From: an uncultured Bacillota bacterium | Lineage (GTDB): Bacteria; Bacillota; Clostridia; Oscillospirales; Oscillospiraceae | Length of the DNA stretch: 64,000 nt | Direction of reading: 5' to 3' | Assembly (NCBI GenBank): GCA_947073765.1 | Contig: CAMTMZ010000001.1 | Coordinates: 62,001 to 126,000, forward strand | Shown here: positions 34,164 through 42,612 of the stretch, in pieces | Position numbering within the stretch: the stretch's first letter is position 1 | How the letters are laid out: every line of letters begins with the position of its first letter | Notes under the pieces: model-generated | What the model saw: only the letters and a program-made list of their open reading frames with translations | Databases searched by the model: none | What the model was told of the DNA's origin: nothing | Made by a program: the position numbers and the translations under genes

Positions 34164-35312
34164 TTAACCCCGGAACTCCTCAGGGGGCGTATTGCGTGCG
34201 CCAAAGTGCCAGGAGATAGCGTCGGCAATGCGGCGGCACGCCTGGCCATCCCCATAGGGATTGACAGCATGGGCCATTTTGTTGTATTCGGCCTGATCAG
34301 ACAGCAGATGAGCGGCCATCTGGAAAACAGGCTCTGCCTCCACACCAACCAGACGGACAGTGCCGGCGGCTACCGCCTCAGGGCGTTCTGTTTCCCGACG
34401 AAGGACAAGCACTGGTTTGCCCAGAGCGGGGGCCTCCTCCTGAAGTCCGCCAGAGTCTGTCATTACAATATGGCACCGGGCCATCAAGTTGTGCATTTCC
34501 CGCACATCCAAAGGAGAGATGAGGTGAATACGGGGATGGTCCCCCAGGTATTTTCGGGCGGTTTCTTGAACCACGGGAGACAGGTGAACGGGGTAGACCA
34601 GCACAGCGTTATGGAAAGTATCAGCGATGCGGCGGAGCGCAATCATGATATTTGCCATGGGCTGGCCATAGTTTTCCCGGCGGTGACAGGTAACCAGAAT
34701 TACCTTTTGATTGACATAGTCTAAGGTGTTCAGTTTTTTTTCAGAAAAATGAAAATCTTTTACAACTGTTGTCTGAAGGGCATCAATCACCGTGTTGCCT
34801 GTTACGAATACGCCGTCTGTGATGTTTTCCCGGGCCAGGTTGTCCCGGTTGGAGACAGTTGGGCAGAAGTGAAGGTCGGCGATGGCCCCAGTCAGCTTGC
34901 GGTTGATCTCCTCAGGAAAGGGAGACCACTTGTCATAAGTGCGCAAACCTGCCTCCACATGACCGACAGGAATTTTGTGATAGAACGCGGCCAGCGCTCC
35001 GGCAAAGGTGGTGGAGGTGTCCCCATGTACCAGAACCAGGTCAGGCCTGGCCTCTGCCAGAACGCTGTCCATGCCGTTAAGGCATTTGGAGGTAATGGTA
35101 GACAAAGTCTGTCGGGGCTCCATCACATTCAGGTCATAGTCAGGCTTCAGGGAAAAGATGTCCAGCACCGAATCCAGCATCTCCCGGTGCTGGGCAGTGA
35201 CACAGCAAAGGGGGGTAAATTCGGGACGGTTGGCCAGTTCCAAGGCAAGAGGGGCCATTTTAATGGCTTCAGGCCGAGTGCCGAACACTGTCATCACTTT
35301 TATTTTGCTCAT
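34164..35312 (-). CDS. wecB: UDP-N-acetylglucosamine 2-epimerase
   Basis: A 382-residue non-hydrolysing epimerase that converts UDP-GlcNAc to UDP-ManNAc for surface polymers such as wall teichoic acid linkage units. Family landmarks: VFGTRPEAIKMAPL, VHGDTSTTFAGALAAFY, GHVEAGLRTYDKWSPFPEEINRKL, VTCHRRENYG, and the C-terminal DSGGLQEEAPALGKPVLVLRRETERPE with allosteric and catalytic residues. Its ATG overlaps the end of the tagO-like gene by 4 bases; together they provide the lipid-linked GlcNAc and the ManNAc donor. Confidence 0.94.
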   Translation of the reverse strand: MSKIKVMTVFGTRPEAIKMAPLALELANRPEFTPLCCVTAQHREMLDSVLDIFSLKPDYDLNVMEPRQTLSTITSKCLNGMDSVLAEARPDLVLVHGDTSTTFAGALAAFYHKIPVGHVEAGLRTYDKWSPFPEEINRKLTGAIADLHFCPTVSNRDNLARENITDGVFVTGNTVIDALQTTVVKDFHFSEKKLNTLDYVNQKVILVTCHRRENYGQPMANIMIALRRIADTFHNAVLVYPVHLSPVVQETARKYLGDHPRIHLISPLDVREMHNLMARCHIVMTDSGGLQEEAPALGKPVLVLRRETERPEAVAAGTVRLVGVEAEPVFQMAAHLLSDQAEYNKMAHAVNPYGDGQACRRIADAISWHFGARNTPPEEFRG

Positions 35313-36460
35313 TTGTCCGACCGATCCTCCTCACCAAAAAAATTTTCAATGTCTGCGGGTTGGCTGCGGCGGGGTTTGGCCACCCTGACTTCGCCGGAAG
35401 ACACAGGAGGAGATGTCCCGTTGCTGTGATCCAGATACAGCTTGCCAGCCACAGCTCCGGCGGCGCACAGGGCCAGAAGAAAAAGCATGGCCCTTACGAC
35501 ACCGATGGTGGTGAGCACAACGGCGGACAGGCCCAGAATGGCGCTGATGATGTAGAGTACCGCCACAGCCTGTTTTTGGGAGAAGCCCATGTCGATGAGC
35601 CGGTGGTGAATATGTCCGCGGTCAGGAGACATGGGGGACTGCCCGTGAGACACCCGGCGCAGGATGGCAAAGCAGGTGTCGAAAATAGGCAGACCAAGCA
35701 TCAGGAAAGGGACAGCAAAGGAGATGATGGCGTAAAACTTGAACAGGCCCTGAATGGAGACTACCGCCAGGATGAAGCCCAGGAAGGTTGAGCCGGTATC
35801 CCCCATGAAAATTTTGGCCGGGTTCAGGTTGTAGGGCAGAAATCCGATGCAGGCCCCAGACAGCGCTCCCATAAGCAGGGCCGCATCAGGTTCCAATACG
35901 ATGAGAGCAATCACCAACAGCGTCATGGAGCTGATCGTGGATACTCCGCAGGCCAGACCGTCCAGACCGTCGATAAGATTGACCGCGTTGGTGATGCCTA
36001 CGATCCAAAAAACTGTAATGGGGACTGCCAGCCAGCCCAGCTCCCAGAAGGGCTCGGAACTGAAAATATTAGGGTTAGATAGGAACTCGATGCGGTTGCC
36101 ATGGAGTACGGCAATCAGGGCGGCTCCAATCTGGGTGAAGAACTTGGGCAGGGCAGGCAGGGAGTAGATATCATCTAAAATGCCCAGGATGACAATGACC
36201 ACGCCGCCCAGCAGCATCCCCTGCAGTTCGGACGTAAGGGGCAGGAAAATCAGCACACTGAGAATGAAGCCGAAAAATATAGCGAGCCCGCCCATCCGGG
36301 GAATGGGGTGATCGTGCATCCGGCGGCCGTCTTTAGGCACGTCTACTGCCCCCACCCGGAAAGCCAGAGACCGGACCACTGGTGTGGAAATGAGCGCGAC
36401 CAGGGCGGCAGTGAAGAGAGCGGCCGCGGCCAGCCCTACAGAGGAAAGTTGGATGGACAT
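35309..36460 (-). CDS. tagO: Undecaprenyl-phosphate GlcNAc-1-phosphate transferase
   Basis: A 383-residue, ~11-helix membrane enzyme of the MraY/WecA family. Motifs: GRRMHDHPIPRMGGLAIF, LGILDDIYSLP (DD motif), NAVNLIDGLDGLACG, GACIGFLPYNLNPAKIFMGDTGSTFLGF and the C-terminal RGHIHHRLIDMGFSQKQAV with the HIHH loop that marks TagO/WecA rather than MraY. It starts surface-glycan synthesis by loading GlcNAc-1-P onto undecaprenyl phosphate. AAAGAGG precedes the ATG. It lies 59 bases downstream of trpS. Confidence 0.9.
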   Translation of the reverse strand: MSIQLSSVGLAAAALFTAALVALISTPVVRSLAFRVGAVDVPKDGRRMHDHPIPRMGGLAIFFGFILSVLIFLPLTSELQGMLLGGVVIVILGILDDIYSLPALPKFFTQIGAALIAVLHGNRIEFLSNPNIFSSEPFWELGWLAVPITVFWIVGITNAVNLIDGLDGLACGVSTISSMTLLVIALIVLEPDAALLMGALSGACIGFLPYNLNPAKIFMGDTGSTFLGFILAVVSIQGLFKFYAIISFAVPFLMLGLPIFDTCFAILRRVSHGQSPMSPDRGHIHHRLIDMGFSQKQAVAVLYIISAILGLSAVVLTTIGVVRAMLFLLALCAAGAVAGKLYLDHSNGTSPPVSSGEVRVAKPRRSQPADIENFFGEEDRSDK

Positions 36461-36519
36461 GATTTAGAACCTCTTTCTAAGAAAAAGCCAAAAGAAAAAC
36501 TGCTTATTGTGCTCTTTGG

Positions 36520-37518
36520 TTACCGTGACACAAAACCGATTTTTTTATACACTTTGCGCAAAGTCTTGCCGGCCACATAGGAGGCCTTTTCTGCGCTCGC
36601 CTTGTAGACACTCTCCAAGTAGGCCTTGTCGGCCAGAATGCGGGCGGCCTCCTCGCGGATGGGGCGGAGAGTTTCTACCACGGCGTCGCCCACGGCGGGC
36701 TTGAATTTGCCATAGCCCTGACCGGCGAACTCCGACTCAATCGCCTCGAAGCTCTTGCCGGTAACAGCGGAGTAGATGTTCATCAGGTTGGCTACGCCGG
36801 GCTTGTTGGCGGGGTCGTAACGGATGGGGTTCTCTGTGTCGCTGTCCGTAACGGCCCGCTTAAATTTGCGCTGGATGTCCTCTGGCTTCTCCATTAGGAA
36901 TACGCAGCCCTCGGGTATAGACTTGGACATCTTGCTGTCCGGAGTGGTCAGGCCCATCACCCGAGCTCCCGCCTTTGGAATATAGGGTTCTGGCATTTTG
37001 AACACATCGCCGTAGATACCGTTGAATCGCTGGACGATGTTCCGGGTCAGCTCCACGTGCTGCTTCTGGTCCTCGCCCACGGGGACAAAATCAGGCTGAT
37101 AGAGAAGGATATCTGCCGCCATCAGCGCGGGGTATGTGAACAGGCCGCCGTTGATGTTGTCCTTGTGCTTGGCGGATTTGTCCTTGAACTGTGTCATGCG
37201 GCTGAGCTCGCCGAACATGGTGTAGCAGTTGAGCACCCAGCCAAGCTCAGCGTGCTGAGGGACGTGGGATTGAATGAACAGGGTGTTCTGCTCCGGATCC
37301 AGGCCGCAGGCGATGTATTGGGCCAGCTGCTCCAGGGTGCGGCGGCGCAGGTCGGCGGGGGTCTGACGGACGGTAATGGTGTGCATGTCGGCCATGAAAT
37401 AGTAGCAGTCAAACTCCTCGGCCCGGGCGGCCCAGTTTTTGATGGCGCCCAGGTAGTTGCCCAGGTGCAGGTCTCCACTAGGCTGGATGCCGGAGAGCAT
37501 TACTTTTTTTTCATTCAT
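36520..37518 (-). CDS. trpS: Tryptophanyl-tRNA synthetase
   Basis: A 332-residue class I synthetase. The HIGH-type motif is SGIQPSGDLHLGNYLGAIKNW and the KMSKS motif is DSKMSKSIPEG; EDQKQHVELTRNIVQRFN is a typical middle block. Its leader is only about 45 bases from the predicted start site, too short for a T-box, so it does not appear to be tRNA-Trp-regulated by that means. It may be co-transcribed with tagO, wecB and the gene at 33359. Confidence 0.95.
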   Translation of the reverse strand: MNEKKVMLSGIQPSGDLHLGNYLGAIKNWAARAEEFDCYYFMADMHTITVRQTPADLRRRTLEQLAQYIACGLDPEQNTLFIQSHVPQHAELGWVLNCYTMFGELSRMTQFKDKSAKHKDNINGGLFTYPALMAADILLYQPDFVPVGEDQKQHVELTRNIVQRFNGIYGDVFKMPEPYIPKAGARVMGLTTPDSKMSKSIPEGCVFLMEKPEDIQRKFKRAVTDSDTENPIRYDPANKPGVANLMNIYSAVTGKSFEAIESEFAGQGYGKFKPAVGDAVVETLRPIREEAARILADKAYLESVYKASAEKASYVAGKTLRKVYKKIGFVSR

Positions 37519-37570
37519 GTGTGTTGCTCCTTTGCTCAGACGCTGCTTCGCATCTGCATGATATCACCAT

Positions 37571-37599
37571 ATTGTACCACTAACTGGGGAGAAAGGCAA
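37571..37599 (-). promoter_or_regulatory. Sigma-A promoter of trpS
   Basis: Reverse-strand TTGCCT, 17 bases, TACAAT. Confidence 0.7.
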
Positions 37600-37635
37600 C
37601 AGGTTTGGGCCATTGGAGGAGATAAAAAGGAATTG

Positions 37636-37664
37636 TTTCCAATTTAGACATATTATGTTATGAT
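37636..37664 (+). promoter_or_regulatory. Candidate promoter of the GIY-YIG gene
   Basis: TTTCCA, 17 bases, TATGAT, close to the start codon at 37687. Confidence 0.5.
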
Positions 37665-37686
37665 AGAGGGAAAGGGGGAATTTTCT

Positions 37687-37938
37687 ATGTCCTGGTACGT
37701 CTATATCCTCCGTTGCGGAGACGATACCCTCTATACCGGCATCACCGACGACGTGGCGCGCCGCCTGGCCGCCCACCGCAGCGGCAGGGGGGCCAAATAT
37801 ACCCGGGGGAGAGGGCCGCTGGAGCTGGTTTATACCGAGGAGGTCTCCGACAAGCCCGCTGCTTTGCGCCGGGAGTACCAGATCAAGCGGTTGAGCCGTT
37901 TGGAAAAGGAACGTCTGATTGAAGAGACGCAAAAATAG
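37687..37938 (+). CDS. GIY-YIG domain protein, YhbQ/UPF0213 type
   Basis: An 83-residue protein that is one GIY-YIG nuclease module: WYVYILRCGDDTLYTGITDDVARRLAAH contains the YVY...YTG core and the Arg of the catalytic site, and ELVYTEEVSDKPAALRREYQIKRLSR carries the conserved Glu-Lys region. Short stand-alone members are DNA-repair-related nucleases of ill-defined role. AAGGGGG precedes ATG 37687, so the nine-codon longer reading is unneeded. Confidence 0.88.
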   Translation: MSWYVYILRCGDDTLYTGITDDVARRLAAHRSGRGAKYTRGRGPLELVYTEEVSDKPAALRREYQIKRLSRLEKERLIEETQK

Positions 37939-37965
37939 GACCGTCCGCGAAGCACGGACGGTCCT
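37938..37965. terminator. Terminator between convergent genes
   Basis: Stem GGACCGTCCG / CGGACGGTCC with a short loop, between the GIY-YIG gene and the membrane protein gene at 37972. Weak T run on the forward strand. Confidence 0.65.
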
Positions 37966-37971
37966 GCTGTC

Positions 37972-39690
37972 TTATTCGTTGCGAGGGAACACAGTCATTC
38001 GCTCGTTGATCTGCAGCGTATATCCGTCGTAGATGGAGGGCGGGGCCTCATGATCCAAAACAGATATGGGCTGGGCATACTCGATGGTGACGGTATCTCC
38101 CACGTTGAGGGTGACCACATCCCGGTTTTGGGCGGCGGAGAGGGAGTAGAAAACTTTCTCGCCCTGGAGGCGGATGAAGTAGTAGGAGTTGCCCTCCATG
38201 ACGGCGGTCCTGATTTCGGCTACCTTACCCTTCGCCTCGGTCTGGGGCAGGGCCTCCACCTTGGTGACACCCTTGTCGGTGAGCATCTGGATATACTTCT
38301 GCTCGCAGACCGGGACGGCGTCCCCGATGGCAACGATGTCGTACCGGGCCACGTTGACCATGGCGTAGGTCTTCACCAGGTTGGCGGCGTCCTTCAGGGG
38401 GATGAAGTAGGTGGGCTCCCCGGCAATGTTCAGCAGCAGGGGGAAGGTAGCCCGGTAGTTCAGGTCCTGAACCACACCCTCAGCCGACGCCTGGGCGGCG
38501 GACTCGGTGGCGCCGGGGGCGGTGTAGAAGTGGGTCTCCTTGGTGCGCTGGTTGGTGAGCAGGAAGCCCAGGTTGGACTGGTCGGCATTGGCGGAGGTGA
38601 CGCCGGTGTACATATACACATCGTCGTTCATGGCGATATAGTTGTAGCCGCTGGTGGTCTGGGTCACGTCCTTTTGTCCCAGGATGGAGTTAATGAAGCC
38701 GTGAATCAGGGTGCCGTAGTAGTCATACTGCTGCATGATCAGCTCCGGGACGTAGAGGGTGTCAACCCAGTTGGGGACCTCCTCGCAATACTGGCACTCA
38801 CCAGTGACGGCGTCCACCAGCACAGCACCCTGGATATCCACACCGCCGAACAGGCCGATGCGCTTCACCACCCGGGGAGCGATCCAGAAGGGGTGGCCCT
38901 CCTCGTTGATCTCAAACTCCGGGGTGGCGAACATCATGGTGGGGTATTGGAAACGCAGGTGGCGCAGGATGTTCCGGTTCAGAGGCTCGGAGAAGGAGTA
39001 TTTCATCCCTTCGCTCAGCCGGGTGACGGTGGCCTCCTGGGTGACCATGTCCACCACCACGTAGGCGGGCAGGCCGTTGCCCCGGTTGGTGAACCACTTA
39101 ATCAGGTCGGCGTAGGCGATGGGGGCCACCCGGACGGGACGGCCCTGGTAGTTGATCTGGGTGGAGTCGTTGGAGTATTCGAACTGGCTGACCATGTCGC
39201 TGAGGGTGCCCATCTGCCGGTCGCCTAGGAACTCGGCGGAGGAGCGATCCAGGGTGGGGATCTCATTAAAAGAGATCTGGGCTACGTCGGCGGCGAAGTC
39301 GCCGGTCTGAACGGTGAGCAGCTCCCGGTAGGCAGAGGCCCGGAAAATAGGCATGGAAATAATCTGTCCCACAATGGCCACCACAATCACGGCGGCGAAG
39401 AGAATCAGCACAGGCAGGCAGCTTTTTTTGACAAACTGGAACCAGTCCTTCAGCTTTTCTTTCGGAGTGCGTACGACAGAATCATTGGCGGGTTTGACTG
39501 ACAGAGCAAAAACGCTGACAGTGTACACCACGCATAACAGGGCTAAAAAGCTGTAGAAATCGCCGGATTGTGGGTTAATAGCGGGCAGGGATACGTAAAA
39601 GTAGATAAAGCCCACCGCCGCCGTAATCAGCAGGCTGACCAGCAGGCTGCCCGCCCGGCCCATAGGCTTTCGGGTCATTTTTTCGTTCAA
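37972..39690 (-). CDS. Large membrane protein of unknown function
   Basis: A 572-residue protein with three hydrophobic helices in the first ~140 residues (SLLVSLLITAAVGFIYFYV, SFLALLCVVYTVSVFALS, PVLILFAAVIVVAIVGQIIS) and a ~430-residue domain that should face outside. That domain is rich in Tyr and beta-type strands (GGVDIQGAVLVDAVTGECQY, NYIAMNDDVYMYTGVTSA, THFYTAPGATESAAQASAEG). I see no enzyme motif. The start is TTG 39690, since GAGGAG lies 10 bases before it; ATG 39678 is the alternative. It is monocistronic with its own promoter. Confidence 0.75.
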   Translation of the reverse strand: MNEKMTRKPMGRAGSLLVSLLITAAVGFIYFYVSLPAINPQSGDFYSFLALLCVVYTVSVFALSVKPANDSVVRTPKEKLKDWFQFVKKSCLPVLILFAAVIVVAIVGQIISMPIFRASAYRELLTVQTGDFAADVAQISFNEIPTLDRSSAEFLGDRQMGTLSDMVSQFEYSNDSTQINYQGRPVRVAPIAYADLIKWFTNRGNGLPAYVVVDMVTQEATVTRLSEGMKYSFSEPLNRNILRHLRFQYPTMMFATPEFEINEEGHPFWIAPRVVKRIGLFGGVDIQGAVLVDAVTGECQYCEEVPNWVDTLYVPELIMQQYDYYGTLIHGFINSILGQKDVTQTTSGYNYIAMNDDVYMYTGVTSANADQSNLGFLLTNQRTKETHFYTAPGATESAAQASAEGVVQDLNYRATFPLLLNIAGEPTYFIPLKDAANLVKTYAMVNVARYDIVAIGDAVPVCEQKYIQMLTDKGVTKVEALPQTEAKGKVAEIRTAVMEGNSYYFIRLQGEKVFYSLSAAQNRDVVTLNVGDTVTIEYAQPISVLDHEAPPSIYDGYTLQINERMTVFPRNE

Positions 39691-39752
39691 GATTAAAATT
39701 CTCCTCTCTGGCTGCAGGGACGGTTTTTGCCGGCCTCCAGCTCTTTTGATAT

Positions 39753-39781
39753 AGCATATACGCTTTTCCTGAAAAAAGCAA
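39753..39781 (-). promoter_or_regulatory. Promoter of the large membrane protein gene
   Basis: Reverse-strand TTGCTT, 17 bases, TATGCT. Confidence 0.6.
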
Positions 39782-39809
39782 TGAATAGAAGATTAAATTT
39801 TGCCGACTC

Positions 39810-39838
39810 TTGCCAAATGATCAAAAGTCTTCTATAAT
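39810..39838 (+). promoter_or_regulatory. Sigma-A promoter of gltX
   Basis: TTGCCA, 17 bases, TATAAT; only ~32 bases before gltX, leaving no room for a T-box leader. Confidence 0.8.
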
Positions 39839-39870
39839 ATGGGCATAACCACTGTACTGGAGGAGAACGT

Positions 39871-41355
39871 ATGGCTTTAGATATGAAGTATTTTGAGGAG
39901 ATGGAGGTCAAAATTCCAAAGGGTAAGGTGCGCACCCGGTTTGCGCCGTCCCCCACGGGGTATATGCACGTTGGCAATCTGCGCACGGCACTGTATACCT
40001 GGCTCATTGCACGGAACGCTGGGGGTACCTTCATCCTGCGCATTGAGGATACCGATCAGGGGCGTCTGGTGGAGGGCGCCACCGACGTCATTTATAAGAC
40101 GCTGGCCGAGTGTAAGCTGAACCACGATGAGGGCCCCGATGTGGGCGGCCCCGTGGCCCCTTATATTCAGTCGGAGCGGCGGGATACCTACGGCAAGTAT
40201 GCCCGCCTCTTGATTGAGAAGGGTCACGCCTACTACTGCTTTTGCGAGAAGGCGGAGAGCGGAGAGGATTCCGGCGATTTCGACCGGACAGATGACCCCT
40301 GTCGCAGCCTGTCCACGGCCGAGGCGCAGGCCAAGGTGGACGCCGGGGAGCCCTATGTGATCCGCCAGCGCATCCCCAGGGAGGGGACTACCACCTTCCA
40401 CGACGCCATCTTCGGGGATATCACCGTGGAGAACAAGACCTTGGACGACCAGGTGCTGATCAAGCGGGACGGTATGCCCACCTACAACTTTGCCAACGTC
40501 ATAGACGACCACCTGATGGGCATTACTCATGTGGTCCGAGGCAGCGAGTATCTGTCCTCCGCCCCAAAATATAATCTGCTCTACGAGGGCTTCGGCTGGG
40601 ACATCCCAACCTATGTTCACTGCTCCCCTGTGATGCGGGACGCCCAGAACAAGATGTCAAAGCGCCATGGCGACCCGTCCTATGAGGATTTGAAGGACCA
40701 GGGGTTCCTCACTGACGCCATTTTAAACTACGTGGCCCTGCTGGGCTGGTCCCCTCGGGGGGATATCGCTGAACAGGAGGTCTTTACTCTGGACGAGCTG
40801 GCCCGTGCCTTTGACCTGGCCGGCATGTCCAAGTCCCCCGCCATTTTCGACATTGAAAAGCTGACCCATTTTAATGCTCTGTACCTCCGGGCCATGTCGC
40901 CGGAGGCCTTTGCGGAGGTGGCAGGGCCCTATATCCGAGAGTCTGTAAAGAATAAACAAATGTCCGTGGAGGAGATTGCCGCCCTGCTCCAGGCCCGATG
41001 TGAAAAGCTTACTGACATCCCCGAAAAGGTGGCCTTTTTCGATAGCCTGCCCGAATACAGCGCGGATCTGTTCACCAACAAGAAATCCAAGACCGACCCA
41101 GAGGTATCCAAGGCCATGCTGAAGGCCGCCATCCCCATGCTGGAGGGACTGGACCAGTGGACCCAGGACGCCATTCATGGCGGATTGACGGCTCTGGCCG
41201 AAAAGCTGGAAGTCAAAAACGCCACTCTCATGTGGCCGGTGCGCATTGCCGCTGCCGGGCAGGCTGTTACCCCCGGCGGTGCGGTGGAAATCTGCCGCAT
41301 TTTGGGACGAGAGGAGACCCTCCGCCGTTTGAAGCTGGGACTGAACAAGCTTTAA
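39871..41355 (+). CDS. gltX: Glutamyl-tRNA synthetase
   Basis: A 494-residue class I synthetase. The HIGH-type motif is FAPSPTGYMHVGNLRTALYTWLIAR, followed by RIEDTDQGR; the KMSKS-type motif is NKMSKRHGDPS; the C-terminal anticodon domain spans ~340-494. It charges tRNA-Glu, and in many Firmicutes also tRNA-Gln before amidation. The N-terminus carries about 15 residues (MALDMKYFEEMEVKI) before the usual start of the catalytic domain. GGAGGAG precedes the ATG. Confidence 0.95.
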   Translation: MALDMKYFEEMEVKIPKGKVRTRFAPSPTGYMHVGNLRTALYTWLIARNAGGTFILRIEDTDQGRLVEGATDVIYKTLAECKLNHDEGPDVGGPVAPYIQSERRDTYGKYARLLIEKGHAYYCFCEKAESGEDSGDFDRTDDPCRSLSTAEAQAKVDAGEPYVIRQRIPREGTTTFHDAIFGDITVENKTLDDQVLIKRDGMPTYNFANVIDDHLMGITHVVRGSEYLSSAPKYNLLYEGFGWDIPTYVHCSPVMRDAQNKMSKRHGDPSYEDLKDQGFLTDAILNYVALLGWSPRGDIAEQEVFTLDELARAFDLAGMSKSPAIFDIEKLTHFNALYLRAMSPEAFAEVAGPYIRESVKNKQMSVEEIAALLQARCEKLTDIPEKVAFFDSLPEYSADLFTNKKSKTDPEVSKAMLKAAIPMLEGLDQWTQDAIHGGLTALAEKLEVKNATLMWPVRIAAAGQAVTPGGAVEICRILGREETLRRLKLGLNKL

Positions 41356-41359
41356 GATC

Positions 41360-41387
41360 AAAAAGAGCCGCACATGCGGCTCTTTTT
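41360..41387 (+). terminator. Rho-independent terminator after gltX
   Basis: Stem AAAAAGAGCCGC / GCGGCTCTTTTT with a four-base loop. Confidence 0.9.
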
Positions 41388-41500
41388 AAGTTCTCTGATA
41401 CAGGTGCAGGTCAAACCCGATCTGGCATTTTATAGAGATTCACCTTATGTTCCCCATCCTATCAGGTGGAAAAAATACAAGGGGATTTGAGGAAAAGGGG

Positions 41501-41529
41501 TCGAAATTTTGGGCGGGATATGATATATT
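41501..41529 (+). promoter_or_regulatory. Candidate promoter of nth
   Basis: TCGAAA, 17 bases, TATATT. A hairpin GGCGGCT/AGCCGCC follows in the short leader. Confidence 0.5.
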
Positions 41530-41582
41530 GAAGGGGCGGCTTGTAGCCGCCTGCCCAAACAATAGATGAGAGGTGATCCCCA

Positions 41583-42230
41583 ATGAATAAGACCCCGGAA
41601 GATATCCGCGCCATCGTGGAGGAACTGAAGGTCCTGTATCCGGACGGTATCTGCTCCCTGGAATACAAGAAGGACTACGAGCTGCTGTTTTCCGTTCGCC
41701 TGGCTGCCCAGTGTACGGATGAGCGGGTGAATAAGGTAACGCCCGACCTCTATGCCAGATTCCCAACTCTGGAGGCCCTGGCAGACGCGGATATCTCTGA
41801 AGTAGAGCAGTACATCCACTCCACAGGTTTTTTCCGGGCCAAGGCAAAGGATATTGTTTTGGCCTCTCAGATGCTTTTGCGAGACTATGGAGGAAAAGTG
41901 CCCAGCACCATGGAGGATTTACTCAAACTGCCCGGTGTGGGCCGTAAGACTGCTAACTTGATTTTGGGGGACGTTTACCACACCCCCGGCGTGGTGGTGG
42001 CGGATACCCACTGCATCCGCATCACCGGCCTGTTGGGCCTCACCGATGGCACTAAAGACCCTGCTAAGGTGGAGCAGCAGTTGAGAAAGATTCTGCCTCC
42101 TGAGGAGTCAAATGACTTCTGCCACCGGATGGTCCTCCATGGTCGGGCGGTATGCATCGCCCGCCGCCCTCAGTGCCAGACATGTACGCTGCGGCCGTGG
42201 TGTGACCACTTTGCGAAAAGCGGCGTGTAA
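41583..42230 (+). CDS. nth: Endonuclease III (DNA glycosylase/AP lyase)
   Basis: A 215-residue base-excision repair enzyme for oxidised pyrimidines. The helix-hairpin-helix LPGVGRKTANLIL includes the catalytic Lys, VVADTHCIRITGLLG the catalytic Asp, and the C-terminal 4Fe-4S cluster uses Cys in the pattern C-x6-C-x2-C-x5-C (CIARRPQCQTCTLRPWC). The length is normal. AGAGGTGAT precedes the ATG. Confidence 0.95.
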   Translation: MNKTPEDIRAIVEELKVLYPDGICSLEYKKDYELLFSVRLAAQCTDERVNKVTPDLYARFPTLEALADADISEVEQYIHSTGFFRAKAKDIVLASQMLLRDYGGKVPSTMEDLLKLPGVGRKTANLILGDVYHTPGVVVADTHCIRITGLLGLTDGTKDPAKVEQQLRKILPPEESNDFCHRMVLHGRAVCIARRPQCQTCTLRPWCDHFAKSGV

Positions 42231-42300
42231 AAGCCTTTGAAGCTGAAACGCTGCTGACAAGGTGCGTGTAAATAACATAGAAAGTTCTGCCTCTTCCTTT

Positions 42301-42309
42301 CATACACAT
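42301..42309 (+). promoter_or_regulatory. Sigma-E-like -10 element before yqfC
   Basis: CATACACAT lies 18 bases before the yqfC start, matching the mother-cell sigma-E -10 consensus. I could not find a good ATA-type -35 at the right distance, so the call rests on the -10 and on the known sigma-E control of yqfCD in Bacillus. Confidence 0.4.
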
Positions 42310-42327
42310 AAGGGAGAGGTGATTTTT

Positions 42328-42603
42328 ATGAAACCCCGGCGGTTTGGATTTTTGGAACGAACAGCGGAAGTATTTGACCTGCCCGCGGATGCCCTGGCAG
42401 GTCTGCCCAAGCTGGAACTGGTGGGAGACGGGGAATTGCGGGTGGAGAACCACAAGGGCATCCTGGCCTATGGTCAAGAGGAGATCCATATCAGCGGTGG
42501 GGTATATCTTATCAAAATTGTGGGACAGGGGTTGGAGCTTCGGGCCATGACGGGTATTGAGCTGCTGATAACTGGAAAGGTCACCCAGATTACGCTGGCA
42601 TAG
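42328..42603 (+). CDS. yqfC: Sporulation protein YqfC
   Basis: A 91-residue YabP/YqfC-family protein. PADALAGLPKLELVGDGELRVENHKGILAYGQEEIHI is the family signature, followed by IKIVGQGLELRAMTGIELLITG. It is required for normal sporulation in Bacillus, where yqfC and yqfD are adjacent and made in the mother cell. ATG 42328 follows GGAGAGGTGA; an upstream in-frame ATG at 42262 has no ribosome site. yqfD follows after 9 bases. Confidence 0.9.
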   Translation: MKPRRFGFLERTAEVFDLPADALAGLPKLELVGDGELRVENHKGILAYGQEEIHISGGVYLIKIVGQGLELRAMTGIELLITGKVTQITLA

Positions 42604-42612
42604 GGGGACGTT

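Noticed and set aside
37519-37660. T-box leader for trpS
   Set aside because: The predicted transcript leader is about 45 bases, and no specifier loop or T-box sequence is present. The same holds for gltX.
38050-39228. A 392-codon open frame antisense to the large membrane protein
   Set aside because: It is a mirror frame caused by GC-rich codon bias, full of Gly, Val and His repeats, with no ribosome site. Many similar antisense frames across the window were dropped for the same reason.
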